This document shows positions 27,673 to 38,690 of a DNA stretch of 64,000 nt, in pieces. Under the pieces are notes generated by a model. That model saw only the letters and a program-made list of their open reading frames with translations, did no database searches and had not been told where the DNA came from. The stretch spans positions 62,001 to 126,000 of the forward strand of contig QANT01002677.1 of assembly GCA_003254885.1 (NCBI GenBank), written 5' to 3'. A program made the position numbers and the translations under genes. This DNA comes from Purshia tridentata (lineage: Eukaryota; Streptophyta; Magnoliopsida; Rosales; Rosaceae). Each line of letters begins with the position of its first letter. Positions within the stretch are counted from its first letter, which is position 1.

Positions 27673-29205
27673 TGGCTTCTCGATCTTTACATAATTATTG
27701 AATCAAATCAACATTATATGAGACATCAAGATAATGCAATTTACTTACATATGTTTTGAACAACGCATTCAAGACAAGGACTAAAATATCTTCTCTTACA
27801 ACATTGGTTTCTGATATTTTCATGCTAACTAAGCTACTTTATCTTTTTCACATTTTCTTTCGACGTTCCTCTTATTATTTTTATTTTAACCTATATAATT
27901 ATAATTTCAACAAATAATCAACTATATCAAAAAATTTAATCATGCAATTACTATCAAATAAACAAATTTAATTGTATGGAGCAGCGTGCAGCGCACTGTA
28001 TGGACTAGAGGTGTCTAGAATCCAATCCATTAGGAGGGAAACGGTGGGCCCCACAATCCGTGGCAAACTCCAAAAAGACCAAAACAAGAACAGGCGGTGA
28101 CCTGTGGTTGCTTGGCGTCAGACAATTGTTAGATGGTGACACGTGTATGGTAGGTATGCATTCAAGTCAGTTGATGTCTAAAATGGAATGGAAATTTGGA
28201 AGGGGCTGAATGGCCGACTACTATACTAGATGACCGAGGAAGGTGAGACCTGTACTCAACACTAAATAAATGTTCACTTTCGTGCTGGCGTCTCCTCATT
28301 GGCTGTCGGCTTACACCGCAACTTGGAGATGTTGAGGTATGAAGCTTCACAATACCCGCCTACTGCCAACTGCCAACTGAATTACACAAAATGTACCTAT
28401 ATTTCAATTCTCTTCTATTTAACCTTTATTTTCTTTTTCACATATAATTATATAAACATGATTTAAATATTTTGTTACATATATCATTAAATCTATCTAA
28501 TCTTCTTTTATCGGAAAAAAATCCAGAATTTATATTTCATAATTTGTATCAATAAATTAAGATGTTTTTAAGTTTTTTCATTTTTCATTGTTTGAATTCA
28601 TAATATTTGCCATCTATCCTGAATTTTTAATTTTGAACCTTTATGTAAGCAAAATATGATGGTTACTATGTTGGTGAACTGAATTAAGATAACAGTGGTC
28701 ATCAATCATCATCTCCTCCATGTGAAAATATTTAAAGTCGTTTAGGTTTAAGGTGAGCAGAACAAACGTTACCATCCAAACAAAAAGATATAGAATATGT
28801 ATACAAACGTAGTGGCATGCACAGGAATAAAGTTCACAACCTGCTTATTCCACTCTCACTAAATAATTGAAATGGCCAAAAATCTTCAATAATAATATAT
28901 TTGTTTTTGGTAAAAATTATCAATAATAATATATTACAAAGAAAGAACTAAAGAATTAATAAGTGACCTCAAATACCTTGACCTGTTTTGTGACTCCTCG
29001 GTCCTCCTCACAGTGAGGGAGTGGCATTCCTGTAATCTCAGTATTCAAAAAGACAAAAAAAGAAGTGAAAGATATGGAAATTTTTATTGGTTGGTGTTGG
29101 CCCGTTGGAGGGTGGCTCATGAGTCATGGCTGGGTATAAAGAAGAAGAGGTGCATAGCTCACTGGGGCCAAAGGGACAGGGTTTCGTGGCCTCTATCCTT
29201 TTTAA

Positions 29206-29211
29206 TATAAA
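29206..29211 (+). promoter_or_regulatory. TATA box of the CIPK2-like gene
   Basis: TATAAA is followed about 100 bases later by a leader exon whose donor (CCAAG then GTAAAG) is at 29310. Confidence 0.5.
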
Positions 29212-29309
29212 GCCGACTAACCACAACCATTTTTCTGTATCTATTTTGTTCACTTTCTACTTCATCCCTCTCTGCTCTCAACTGTGGGAATTTCTTCTCC
29301 TGAACCAAG

Positions 29310-29997
29310 GTAAAGTTCAAATCTTTTATTCGATCTTCGATTCTTGTTTGTTCTTGCTGTTCCTATAAAATATAAATTTTGCTTAGTTTAGCTTCAGTTT
29401 TTTTTTTTTCCTAATATTTTCTTGTTTGGGTTCCCTGAAAAATTGAAGTTGAAAAATAGGTTCTTGCTGTTTTCTCTTAAATGCAGGTGTTTCCCAGTTT
29501 CCTTCTTGTATTAACCCTGTTTCTCATCAAAACAGATCATTAGTGTTGTTTTTTGTTTATCATTATACTAATTATTTGTTNATAGATTCTTGCTGTTTTC
29601 TCTTAAATGCAGGTGTTTCCCAGTTTCCTTCTTGTATTAACCCTGTTTCTCATCAAAACAGATCATTAGTGTTGTTTTTTGTTTATCATTATACTAATTA
29701 TTTGTTTTCTATAAATCTGGGTTCTATATACCATGTGAAATGTTGAAAAAATTTCTTCAACTAGATATTGAAATCAACAAAAGTATCATTTCATTTTTAA
29801 GATGTAGAAATTCTTGCTGAAGTTCATAGCTTTCCAAGAGAAAGATATATAAAAATTGACAAATATTTTGATGTGACTTGTAAAAGTTTTGACATGCATT
29901 ATAACTATTTATAGTGCATTATTTTCAGGAATTATTGTGTATGAGTTTTAACATGCAAGGCTCAAGATCATTTATTTCCATTTTTCTTTTTTTTCAG
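29310..29997 (+). other. Intron in the 5' leader of the CIPK2-like gene
   Basis: The donor GTAAAG stands at 29310. A long pyrimidine tract ends in the acceptor TTTTCAG at 29997, leaving a second leader exon of about 430 bases before the ATG at 30429. T-rich content suits a plant UTR intron. The stretch also holds the 125-bp duplication around the N. An alternative acceptor (AAATGCAG) exists at about 29485 and is repeated in the second copy. Confidence 0.55.
29456..29706. repeat. 125-bp direct duplication flanking a single N
   Basis: 29456-29580 and 29582-29706 are the same apart from one base and are separated only by the ambiguous base at 29581. The most likely explanation is an unmerged contig overlap or a gap closed with one N, not biology. 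Confidence 0.9.
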
Positions 29998-30428
29998 GTG
30001 AGAATCTGGTATATCTGTTGGCAAGTTGAAAAGGTTAGCTCATTGCTACTCTGTTTCTTGTCCACCTAAGTTTCAGCTACTTCGTCTTCTTCAGTTTCTC
30101 TGGGTTGTCAAAGAAGAAAACCAGGGAATGCTGCAAGATGTGCTTGCAAGTTGAGAACTCTACTGTACTGATTGATGAGGTTGTAGCTCTGTTTGAGCTG
30201 CCCCTGTCTATCAATAGTGAGACAGAACAAACTCGTAGCCAATTCAGATTCTATGCTCAAATTCCCACTGTAGCGAGAAATTTAAGGGGATATACCTTGT
30301 CAAAGCATGATGTTTGCGAGGATGGTTGAGCTTGTGTGTTATTGAGTATAGTTCCTATATCTATATACTAAGCTATCAGGTAGAAGTAGCTAACTAGCTA
30401 CTGCTGTGTACAAGAATAGTAGCCAAAA

Positions 30429-31952
30429 ATGGAAAACAAAGGGAGTGTGTTGATGCAACGGTATGAAATGGGGAGATTACTAGGCCAAGGAACCTTTGCC
30501 AAGGTCCACCATGCTAGAAACCTTAAAACTGGCATGAGTGTGGCCATTAAGATAATCGATAAAGAGAGGATCTTGAAGGTTGGGATGATTGATCAGATTA
30601 AACGAGAAATTTCTGTCATGCGACTGATTAGACATCCAAATGTGGTGGAGCTTTATGAGGTGATGGCCAGCAAAGCGAAGATTTACTTTGTCATGGAGTA
30701 CGTTAAAGGTGGTGAGCTCTTCAACAAAGTTTCCAAAGGAAAGCTAAAGGAGGATGTTGCTAGGAAATATTTTCAACAACTGATCAGTGCTGTTGATTAC
30801 TGCCATAGTAGAGGAGTATGCCATCGAGATCTGAAACCGGAAAACTTACTTTTGGATGAGAATGGAGATCTAAAGGTTTCAGATTTCGGACTGAGCGCCC
30901 TTGGTGAATCTAAGCGCCATGATGGGTTACTTCATACAACCTGTGGGACTCCTGCATACGTTGCTCCAGAAGTAATAAACAGGAAAGGTTATGATGGTAC
31001 CAAAGCTGACATTTGGTCATGTGGGGTGATATTATATGTTCTATTGGCTGGCTATCTCCCATTTCATGATTCAAATCTGATGGAGATGTATAGGAAGATT
31101 GGTAAGGGTGACTTCAAATTTCCTAACTGGTTTGCTCCGGAAGTACGCAGGTTGCTGTCAAAGATCTTGGACCCAAATCCAAATACTCGGATATCTATAG
31201 CAAAAATAATGCAAAATTCTTGGTTCCGAAAGGGGCTGGTCCAAAAACCTGTAATTGCTGAAGTACCTGTGATAGAGTCAGCCCCTCTGGATGCTGATGC
31301 AATTTTCGGATCTAATGAAGATAGCAATTCGGTCGTGGAGTCAAAGCAAGAATTAGCAAGGCCATCTAACTTGAATGCTTTTGATATCATCTCCTACTCT
31401 GCAGGCTTTGACTTGTCTGGATTGTTTGAGGAGACTGAACAAAAGAAAGAAGTGCGGTTTACATCCAGAAAAACTGCCTCAACCATCATCTCTAAGCTGG
31501 AAGACATTGCCAAGCGCCTGAGACTGAAGATAAAGAAGAAGGATGGAGGGTTGTTGAAAATGGAAGGGTCCACGCAAGGCAGGAAGGGGGTTTTAGGCAT
31601 TGAAACTGAGATATTTGAGATCACCCCTTTTTTTCATTTGGTGGAAGTGAAGAAGACTAGTGGAGATACATTAGAGTATCAGAAGGTCATGAGAAAGGAT
31701 ATAAGACCAGCTCTCAAGGACATTGTTTGGACTTGGCAAGGGGAGCAGCAACAGCAAGGGCCGCCACAACTAGTGCAGCAAGAGCAACAACATCTAGGGC
31801 AGCAAGAACCGCCACAACTAGTGCAGCAAGAGCAACATCTAGGGCAGCAAGAGCCACCACAACTAGGGCAGCAAGAGCAACAGGAGCAACAAGAGCAACG
31901 GCTTTCTTTGGCACTCCCAATGCAAGTTGTCTCAGCACCCCAGGGTTCATAA
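30429..31952 (+). CDS. CBL-interacting protein kinase, CIPK2/CIPK10-like (SnRK3)
   Basis: Intronless coding region of 507 residues. Kinase domain 12-266: Gly loop GQGTFAKV (19-26), Lys41 in VAIK, catalytic Asp134 in [11 protein letters not shown] at 152-154 and APE at 179-181. The activation loop has the SnRK3 form [16 protein letters not shown]. The regulatory part has the NAF/FISL motif [19 protein letters not shown] (from 315), which binds calcineurin B-like calcium sensors, and a phosphatase-interaction region at about 345-430. Such kinases are kept off by their own tail until a CBL loaded with calcium binds, then phosphorylate membrane transporters. The opening [19 protein letters not shown] and the ending DIVWTWQGE recall CIPK2/10. 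Oddity: after WQGE the protein continues with a Gln/Glu/Pro-rich tail (438-490) made of three copies of [16 protein letters not shown]-like units, which I do not know from Arabidopsis relatives. Start: first in-frame ATG, with the usual MENK context. Confidence 0.95.
   Translation: MENKGSVLMQRYEMGRLLGQGTFAKVHHARNLKTGMSVAIKIIDKERILKVGMIDQIKREISVMRLIRHPNVVELYEVMASKAKIYFVMEYVKGGELFNKVSKGKLKEDVARKYFQQLISAVDYCHSRGVCHRDLKPENLLLDENGDLKVSDFGLSALGESKRHDGLLHTTCGTPAYVAPEVINRKGYDGTKADIWSCGVILYVLLAGYLPFHDSNLMEMYRKIGKGDFKFPNWFAPEVRRLLSKILDPNPNTRISIAKIMQNSWFRKGLVQKPVIAEVPVIESAPLDADAIFGSNEDSNSVVESKQELARPSNLNAFDIISYSAGFDLSGLFEETEQKKEVRFTSRKTASTIISKLEDIAKRLRLKIKKKDGGLLKMEGSTQGRKGVLGIETEIFEITPFFHLVEVKKTSGDTLEYQKVMRKDIRPALKDIVWTWQGEQQQQGPPQLVQQEQQHLGQQEPPQLVQQEQHLGQQEPPQLGQQEQQEQQEQRLSLALPMQVVSAPQGS
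31765..31902 (+). repeat. Three imperfect 45-48-bp tandem repeats in the CIPK2-like tail
   Basis: Units start with CCGCCACAACTAGTGCAGCA, the same again, then CCACCACAACTAGGGCAGCA. They encode units of 16, 15 and 15 residues and all lengths are multiples of three, so the frame is kept. They are flanked by CAA/CAG/GAG triplet runs. Confidence 0.9.
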
Positions 31953-32541
31953 AAGAATGGAAAATTGTAATAGATTTGATTGTGGTATGCGATGATAGGT
32001 ACCTTGTTAGTCTAATTCTTGAGAAGCATTAGTCATTGTGACAACAAATGCAAGAATTTGAACTTATCTTAGTGTGGATTGCTCGAGGATGCATGTATAT
32101 GAAATACTTGTTCTTACTATCTTTGATTAGTTTTTCTGTTCATCTTGCACCAAATGATATATCAAACGTATTTCTGTTCTAGTGGTATGCTTTACATATA
32201 TAGGCATTATAGCATAACCAGAGCATATATATCTTGGTGTGTGCATTTCTGTAAGATTCGTCCCTTGAACCATTTACTACTACGTTCAAGGCCATAAACA
32301 AACAAATAAATCTCTTAAGAGCATTTGTGCATTTGGTGATAAATGTCAAATTTTGGAAACATAATCATATGGTTGAAATCCAAAGTAAAAGACTCAAATT
32401 TTCATAGTGAATTGAATCAAGGGTATTTTTATAAATCATTTGAGTACCAATCATCTGGGTTTGTGTGAATTCCCACTATAATTGTAAGTTTATAACAGGC
32501 AAATCAGCACAACTAGACTACAGAAAAAGAAAAAAGAGACA
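31953..32541. other. Convergent 3' interval between the CIPK2-like gene and the small membrane protein
   Basis: Both flanking genes end here. Only UTR-like AT-rich DNA is visible; no ORF of interest. Confidence 0.5.
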
Positions 32542-32936
32542 TCAGTGAGAGTGAGAATGGGTGGAAGAAGAAGAAGACACCAAAGTCCTCCACAGGTAGC
32601 GTCCACTAGCCATATCAATGCAGGTCCAGAATCCCGATCCCACAGCCGATACAACCTTCAAGAAACAGCAAAGAATTTATAAAAGCATGACATTAGGATT
32701 TCACAATCTCGTTTTCTTGGCAACCAAATGACAAAATATATGTGAGGTTTTGTAATTATTTGTACCTTGGATGAGAAGGGGTGGGGTGCTGATTCTTGAA
32801 GAGAATTGAGTGGTTCTTCCTCACTAGAATCTGGGAACAAGCTTTGGTGGTCCGGTTTGGATGCGAGGTTTCTCAAGACGAAGAAACCAGCAAGCGCGGT
32901 CGACAAGAATATCAGTATCAACCTTAGCGGACACAT
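32542..32936 (-). CDS. Small plant single-pass membrane protein
   Basis: Two exons on the minus strand, 32936-32766 and 32655-32542, encode 94 residues. The donor is AAG then GTACAA and the acceptor TTGAAG. An N-terminal hydrophobic segment (LRLILIFLSTALAGFFVL, about 4-21) is followed by an acidic, disordered-looking middle (DSSEEEPLNSLQESAP). The C-terminal part encoded by exon 2, GSGFWTCIDMASGRYLW, looks like the conserved core of a small plant family, and the protein ends Ser/His-rich. From memory, Arabidopsis relatives are sometimes labelled methyltransferase-related, but no SAM-binding motif is present and the protein is far too short. I infer a signal-anchored protein with an unknown role. 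The start MCPLRLILIF matches the remembered family opening. The only clear alternative is readthrough of the intron, which gives a non-conserved tail. Confidence 0.75.
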
Positions 32937-33290
32937 TCTTGAAATTCACACAAACAGAGTGAGAGAGATATGTGCTTGTACTTGTGTTGGTGGGTTGCCT
33001 ACTACTTTGGAATCTCACTTAGTAGTTACTGGATATGATCATATGAGGTTTGGTATGGTGTTCTTGGATTGACTGAGAATGTAGAGTTGGGACAAACAGC
33101 ACCATCCAGCTTTGAAGGTCAAGGTTTAACGCGTACAGAGAATGTGTTGTAGGCAACTGGCAACGTAAAGAATCTATAAATAAAGTAAAATGCCGCCTTA
33201 TTATTTATTCTGGCAGGCCCGGGTGAAGGCCCATTTCCTTGACTGTGTCTGCCGATAAATATGTGTCAAATAGAAACACTATCAACAAGC
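32937..33290. other. Upstream region of the small membrane protein, up to the tRNA
   Basis: Leader and promoter of the minus-strand gene, then the tRNA 5' flank. ATCAACAAG just before 33291 contains the CAA initiation motif usual for plant pol III tRNA genes. Confidence 0.5.
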
Positions 33291-33384
33291 CCGACCTTAG
33301 CTCAGTTGGTAGAGCGGAGGACTGTAGTGGGTTAAAAGCCAAGCTGGTATCCTTAGGTCACTGGTTCGAATCCGGTAGGTCGGA
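33291..33384 (+). tRNA. tRNA-Tyr (GUA) with a 21-bp intron
   Basis: The acceptor stem CCGACCT pairs with AGGTCGG, followed by discriminator A. D arm GCTCAGTTGGTAGAGC; anticodon stem GAGGA/TCCTT; anticodon GTA at 33324-33326. The intron lies at 33328-33348, one base 3' of the anticodon, the only place where nuclear tRNA introns occur. The T arm has the B box GGTTCGAATCC and the A box is TAGCTCAGTTGG. The mature tRNA is 73 bases before CCA addition. The gene ends in a T run at 33385, the pol III terminator. In plants the nuclear tRNA-Tyr and elongator tRNA-Met genes are the intron-bearing ones, which agrees. Confidence 0.97.
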
Positions 33385-33394
33385 TTTTTTTTTT
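33385..33394 (+). terminator. Pol III terminator of tRNA-Tyr
   Basis: An uninterrupted run of T begins directly after the discriminator base. Confidence 0.85.
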
Positions 33395-34606
33395 CTCATT
33401 TTTCTTTTTTATTGTGTTTTACAAAGTTGTACAAATACTAAAGTACTTTTCTATTTTGATGTAAGATTACTGGTTCGAATTTTGATGTGCTTTCAGGGAG
33501 AATCTCTCGAGTTTCCCAAACCAACATTGAGATTAATTGGCAATCTTTATTACTGCCAAACCCTAAACGCAACATTTTAAGTAATTTGATTTTCATATCA
33601 CCAACATCAAGACACGTATAAATAATCACAAATTCTGTTGAGATGCAAGTCTTTGGACCGAAAATGGTCACAGATATTAACCATCAGAAAAATAAAAATA
33701 AAAGCATCAAACTATTATTTCTCCAAATGAGTGTATGACTACAGCGTAGGACTAAACTCTGGGTTAAGAGACTATTTCAGAGTTTTTTTTTTTATTGGGA
33801 CAAAAATTTACTGCAGCAAATTCGACTACCCCAAGTCCACTTGTGTAACCTGCTGAGCACAACGTATCTCAGAGTTGAGCTTTTACCTATCTAAAGTTTG
33901 GACTAAACTTGACTAAAACATCCTTCACAACAAAGATGAACAGAAAACCATGCACTATGCTTCTTTTTTGTGACCGGGTACAGTCAACAAGAAGGCACCA
34001 AAATGAACCAGGACTATCTAAAACTGCATCATGGCCATGGATGGATAATATTTACAATTTTACAATTCTCTGGGGAGAAAAAAAATAAAAAAAGATACTC
34101 TGGATTAATAAGTTTGGCTGTTTGATTCTTTAAACTGCTTATTCAACAGGGAAACAGGGGCTCCCCAACAACTCAATGTCAAAGCCAGTACCGGGAAAAG
34201 GTGGAAAAGAACTATATATAGGAATGAAGGCACATCTTGAGTCCTTCTGTTAGTATGTTACAAGACCCCCATTCACGATTCAACAAAGAGAGGGCATGCA
34301 AAGCACCATTCTGCAAATGTAAAATTCCCCATAGAAGTAACCCTCCCTTTTCCCGAGAAGAAAAAGAAACTAAATGAATCAGAATAGTGACACCTAGCTG
34401 TTACCTGAGAGCATAAAAGCATGCATGTCACGTGTATTCCTATCCAAGCTAATGTAAGTAACATCAATCTCCCTTATAAAGAAGAGCAGGAAGATACAAT
34501 GCATCCAGTATTCTAAACTCTCCTCCAAAAGAGGCTATTTGCCTCTATTTTAGAGTACAGGAGGTGTGTTTTTAAGTCCCTCATACTCTTTTCTCATTTT
34601 CTGTTT
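33395..34606. other. Interval from the tRNA to the NST1-like 3' end
   Basis: Mostly AT-rich DNA with short frames lacking any domain. The right part should be the 3' UTR of the minus-strand NST1-like gene. A second B-box-like ACTGGTTCGAATT occurs near 33471 without a matching A box or acceptor stem. Confidence 0.5.
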
Positions 34607-37600
34607 TCAAACAAATGACCAAAGCGACTGTACATCTGGGGTGGTGTAAGGACCCCTGATATGGGGCCTCACGACAGATGGCTGTCCAACACCTTCCCCT
34701 GTGCCCTGCGCAGTGCTTTCATCCCATTCCTTTCTGCCAACAAAAGAAAGATAGCAAAAGCAAAACAAGAATTAGGTCACTATTAGTATTATCCAAGTTG
34801 AACTAGAAAGCATTTTAAAACAGTTAATTTTATACAGCACTAATCAGCACATAGAAATCTGAACCAATCACAGAATGTCCCATCCCATAACTAGGTTAAA
34901 AGCTGGACAAATCCATTAGTACTCAAACCATTCAAAAACACTTATACTGGCTGATATTTCTGGGGTATCCAGGCATGACTTCAATTGAGTTTTCACTTTG
35001 GGCCTATGGCACCGATGAAAATCCCTTACCCCCTTCCATCCCGACAACAAGCACACAAACCATTTAAAGAAGAAATTACTTCCAAAACCACCATCAACTA
35101 AAACATCTATCTATGTACTGTTCATATCAGTTCCAATGTTTTTTGCTTAGACTACAACAATAAACAAAGCATGTTGAGTGATAGCTAGAGCAACAAGGCA
35201 CTACTTTCTTAGGAAGAAGGCAGTATGCTGAAGACATAATTGCAAGACATGATCAAATGAGCCAGCTTAGAACCAAAAGGGAAATCAGGAAAGGAGGTTA
35301 AAACCAATCAGCCACTTTGGAAAAGTTTATGCTCCAATATGAGTTGGCCAAATCATTTGTCCGTAACTTTCTTCAGCATGTTTGGACTCTGAGGTCCACC
35401 CATGTTGTCTACTACTGGATTATGCTGCATGGAGAGAAAAAAAAAATGTAGGCATTTTCACTTGCCCTTCCTGATTCCTTATCTATTTCTAGTTGTCATT
35501 CTTTGTTTCATGCAAGAACAAACATTCCTAACCTTTACACCTCACCATTTCAGAAGGCAACACTAACTCCACCATAATTAATCTATAAAAGTTTCAAGAA
35601 TGACATACACAAGCAACTTTTCAAACCAGCAGTTTAATATAAATAGGATGAGGTGTAATGCACTTACTTGGACCAACAATTTGCTGGAGACAGCTCAACT
35701 GGATGGTGCGCAGTAGAACTGCTGGGACTCCCATAAATCATTTCATTCTTAGTAGTTTCCTCCTGAGATTTGAGAGGGAAATGGTTTTCAGCAGTTGAAA
35801 ATGGCGGAAAAAAAGCTTTCTGCAACCAAGGATCACGATCACTCGAACCAGTAACAGGGCTAAATGTCCCACCATTCTGGCCACTACCAAGAAAAATGCT
35901 CTGATTTTGAGGAGAATGAGAACCAGACACAACCTGTTCTTCTGTTGTAAACAGCGACACCATTGGTCTCTGAGATGAAGGGTGCACAAGGTCGTCCTTT
36001 TTTGATCTGTTCAGTTCAGGAGGTCGAAGCCAGCTTGCTGGGCCACCTGCTAAACCTAGACCTTCCTGACCAAGAGGGCAACTGTTCCACATTTGCCACG
36101 TTCCCATATCATTTGCATTTGCATCATCTTGGGGTAAAGCATGAATATCCTGGGCCTTTGGGGATCTAGGGAAGCGATTAGAATTATTATGCTTTTCTCG
36201 TGACATCGGTGACTCAATTGGAGATAGCTTGTTGGCATCAGAAGAAGATACATTCTTTAATGAGCGAGGCCTCTCCAATCCCATATCTGTCATAAAGCCA
36301 GTCCCCATGTCCAATTGAAAATTATCAAGTGACTCAGAAACGGGCCCGAGCAAAGATACTGGATCAGGGACATAACATGGATCTTCAAAAAGCTCTGGCT
36401 CTTCAGGTATAAATTCATGATGCCCTTCTCCAATGCGAGGGAATATAGGTTCAATTGCAGGTGAAAAACCTAAACTGCTGCTAGTGGATCCTTGCGGATA
36501 GGTAGCTAGAGTGAATGGTGAGGGCAGCCCAAAATTGATCGGATTGTCAAACGACTGTATTAATGATGATTGACCGGATAACTGAGGACTTTGAACTTCT
36601 GTTTGAATCTTTGAATTTGGTCTACTTATTACATTTACACTTGAGGATGATGGCACAGATGATGAACGAGTAAATAATTGCTGCCATGATTTTTTTGGTG
36701 CTGTCCCTGGCTGTGGTTCTGAGTGGACCTGCATTGAATGGCTCAACATTGTAAAACTTATTTTCTTCACCTATATGTTGTGATAATATGCCTAATATCA
36801 TCATTAATTGGGCAAACAAACTTGCAACCAATGTTTCACTTTAAAGCTTCTTCACGCAAAAATCCCAACAGCACAGCTGGTAGGAATTCAATGAATAGAA
36901 AAGTTGATCTTCATGCAATCACATTGTTAAATGCTCACAAAGTCAAGACCAACCTTACAGATTCATGGCATAATGGACAAACTCAAGAGAACCATAAATA
37001 TCTATTGTTTCCATGAAAATTAAATTTTAAAATTATGTTTGCCGTACCTTTGAACTTAAGCAGGCAACTAAATAACATGTTTAATCAGTGACACAAAAAG
37101 GTATGTAAAAAATGAGGTAGCAAAATAACTTGCAGGGCTCAGTGACACAAAAAGGTGTGTAAAAATGAGGTATGTAGCAAAATAACTTACAGGGCGGTTG
37201 ATGCTTTTATCATCTCCATTCATAGAAGGTCTCACAGCTACGCGCTCAGGTGGACATAAATCTCTCCTATGGGCAGAACTATGGACATGATCTATAGAGA
37301 CGTTAGGTTTAGATTCTTTTGTCACTGTAGTATTAGCACCTTTTCCAAAGAAACTACCTCCGCTAAATGCCTTTGAAGAGGAAAAGATTGTACCCCTCAT
37401 ACGGTCCAGGCACCTAGATCCAGCATTTCCCCGCATCAAATTGTTTGCAGATGCATTCTTGACACCATGTCCCATCTCCGTGCCTTGGCCCTTAAAATAA
37501 TCTGCCCCTGATTTCTGATGTTCCCGACGATCAATCTCAATCTTCTTGTCAAACTCCCGCTTCCGCTCACTTTCCTTACCTGCTCTCTTTTCCAGTTCTT

Positions 37601-38690
37601 CTGCATCAGAATTGCTCTTGCTAGAACACTTGTCTTTCTCTTTTCTTCTTTCTTGTCGTTTCTTTTCTGCTTCCTTCTTATTATCTTTCTCCCTCACAGG
37701 TGGAGATGCTTTCCCACGATCTCTGTCAGATTCCTTTTTCTCATCCCTAAGTCTCCTGCGTTCCTCCACCAACCTTGCAACTTCCTCCCTCTGCTTTCTC
37801 TCTTCCTCCTCTAAAAGCTCCCTCTCTAACCTAGCTTGTCTCTTCTCTTCAGCTTTTCTGCGTGCTTTTTCTCCTCTAGTCTCATTAAAGTTGGCCCCAT
37901 TCTCACCCCTCTTGGCCAACAACCCTTTATGCTCTGCATCAGATGCAGCATCTTCCCTCGATGTACTAATCCTAAAAATCTTTCTCCAAAGCCATCCAAT
38001 ACTCAAGAAAAAAGACATCAGTAGCTTGTAGGCAAAAATATCAACACCCGAATAAGACTTCTCAGCTAAACAATTCTCATCCCCTCCAAAAACACTGCTC
38101 CCGTCCTTCTTCCAATAGCTAGACTTCCCTGCAATAGAACCACTGACCCAATTGCCATTCTCCAGCCAATCTTGACCACACATCCACCCATTTTCAGACC
38201 ACACCTTTCCATTCAATATCTTCCCACCCTTTCCGACCAAATCCCTGATAAGCCCTGAATTTGAAAGTCCCATCCCAGGAAGCACAGGTAAGTCCAAAAC
38301 TGGTCTCTTTGATATATGCCCACAATACGAACACATAAACCGGCCACCACCAGGATTCTGATCCCTATAAGGAGTCAAGCAGTTCCGGCACCGCCTCGTT
38401 GCTGTTTTCCTCAGCTTTTGCAACTCTATTGCCTCAAACCTCTTCCTCTCTCTGAGCCTTGCATTCCGCCGCACCCGCCAAGCAGAAAGCTGAGGCATCA
38501 AAATCTCATACCAGAAGAGAGTAACCAAGAGCACAAAAACACAAGCGAGCCTGGGTGAAGTTATCTCGAATCGGAAAGCTGGCGGTAGAAGCTGAGAGAG
38601 AGCCCATAGTCCTATTAACGGAATAACTAACCAAGGAAGCATTGTAGCGACCCGGCGAGACCACTTCTGAATCACACAAAGTATACACAT
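34607..38690 (-). CDS. NST1-like membrane, zinc-ribbon and coiled-coil protein
   Basis: Minus-strand exons 38690-37191, 36728-35668 and 34733-34607 encode 895 residues. Hydrophobic segments lie at 17-37 (MLPWLVIPLIGLWALSQLL), 48-65 and 216-240. A zinc-ribbon-like CRNC...CSYC (Cys101, 104, 120, 123) sits just after the second one. Residues from about 262 to 375 are a very charged Lys/Glu/Arg coiled coil. Exon 2 is disordered and Ser/Pro-rich, with FIPEEPELFEDPCYVPDPVSLLGPVSE as its best-defined stretch. The end, RGPYTTPDVQSLWSFV, looks conserved. Plant databases, as I recall, call such proteins stress response NST1-like because of the coiled coil; the biochemical role is unknown. I infer a membrane-anchored scaffold with its zinc ribbon facing the cytosol. 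Oddities: the exon 1 donor is duplicated 57 bases downstream, and the leader carries a strong upstream ORF. The three-exon frame is consistent throughout; a missed small exon inside the 934-base intron 2 cannot be excluded. Confidence 0.82.
37079..37193 (-). repeat. 57-bp tandem duplication spanning the NST1-like exon 1 donor
   Basis: Two copies of CAGTGACACAAAAAGGT...AAAATAACTT(A/G)CAGGG lie head to tail. On the coding strand the first donor is CCT then GTAAGT, and the second copy reads CCCT then GCAAGT, exactly 57 bases (19 codons) later. Confidence 0.85.

Larger units (their letters stand above)
26287..29205. other. Intergenic DNA with a diverged partial duplication
   Basis: No supported gene. 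Segments at 26669-27070 and 27301-27672 are related to each other (separate repeat entries). From 28000 to 28340 the DNA is less AT-rich and includes CACGTG at 28140. Frames here have no domain. The right end is the promoter of the CIPK2-like gene. Confidence 0.55.

Noticed and set aside
30105-30329. 74-codon frame in the CIPK2-like leader
   Set aside because: It begins without an ATG and is not conserved-looking; it is better explained as untranslated leader sequence.
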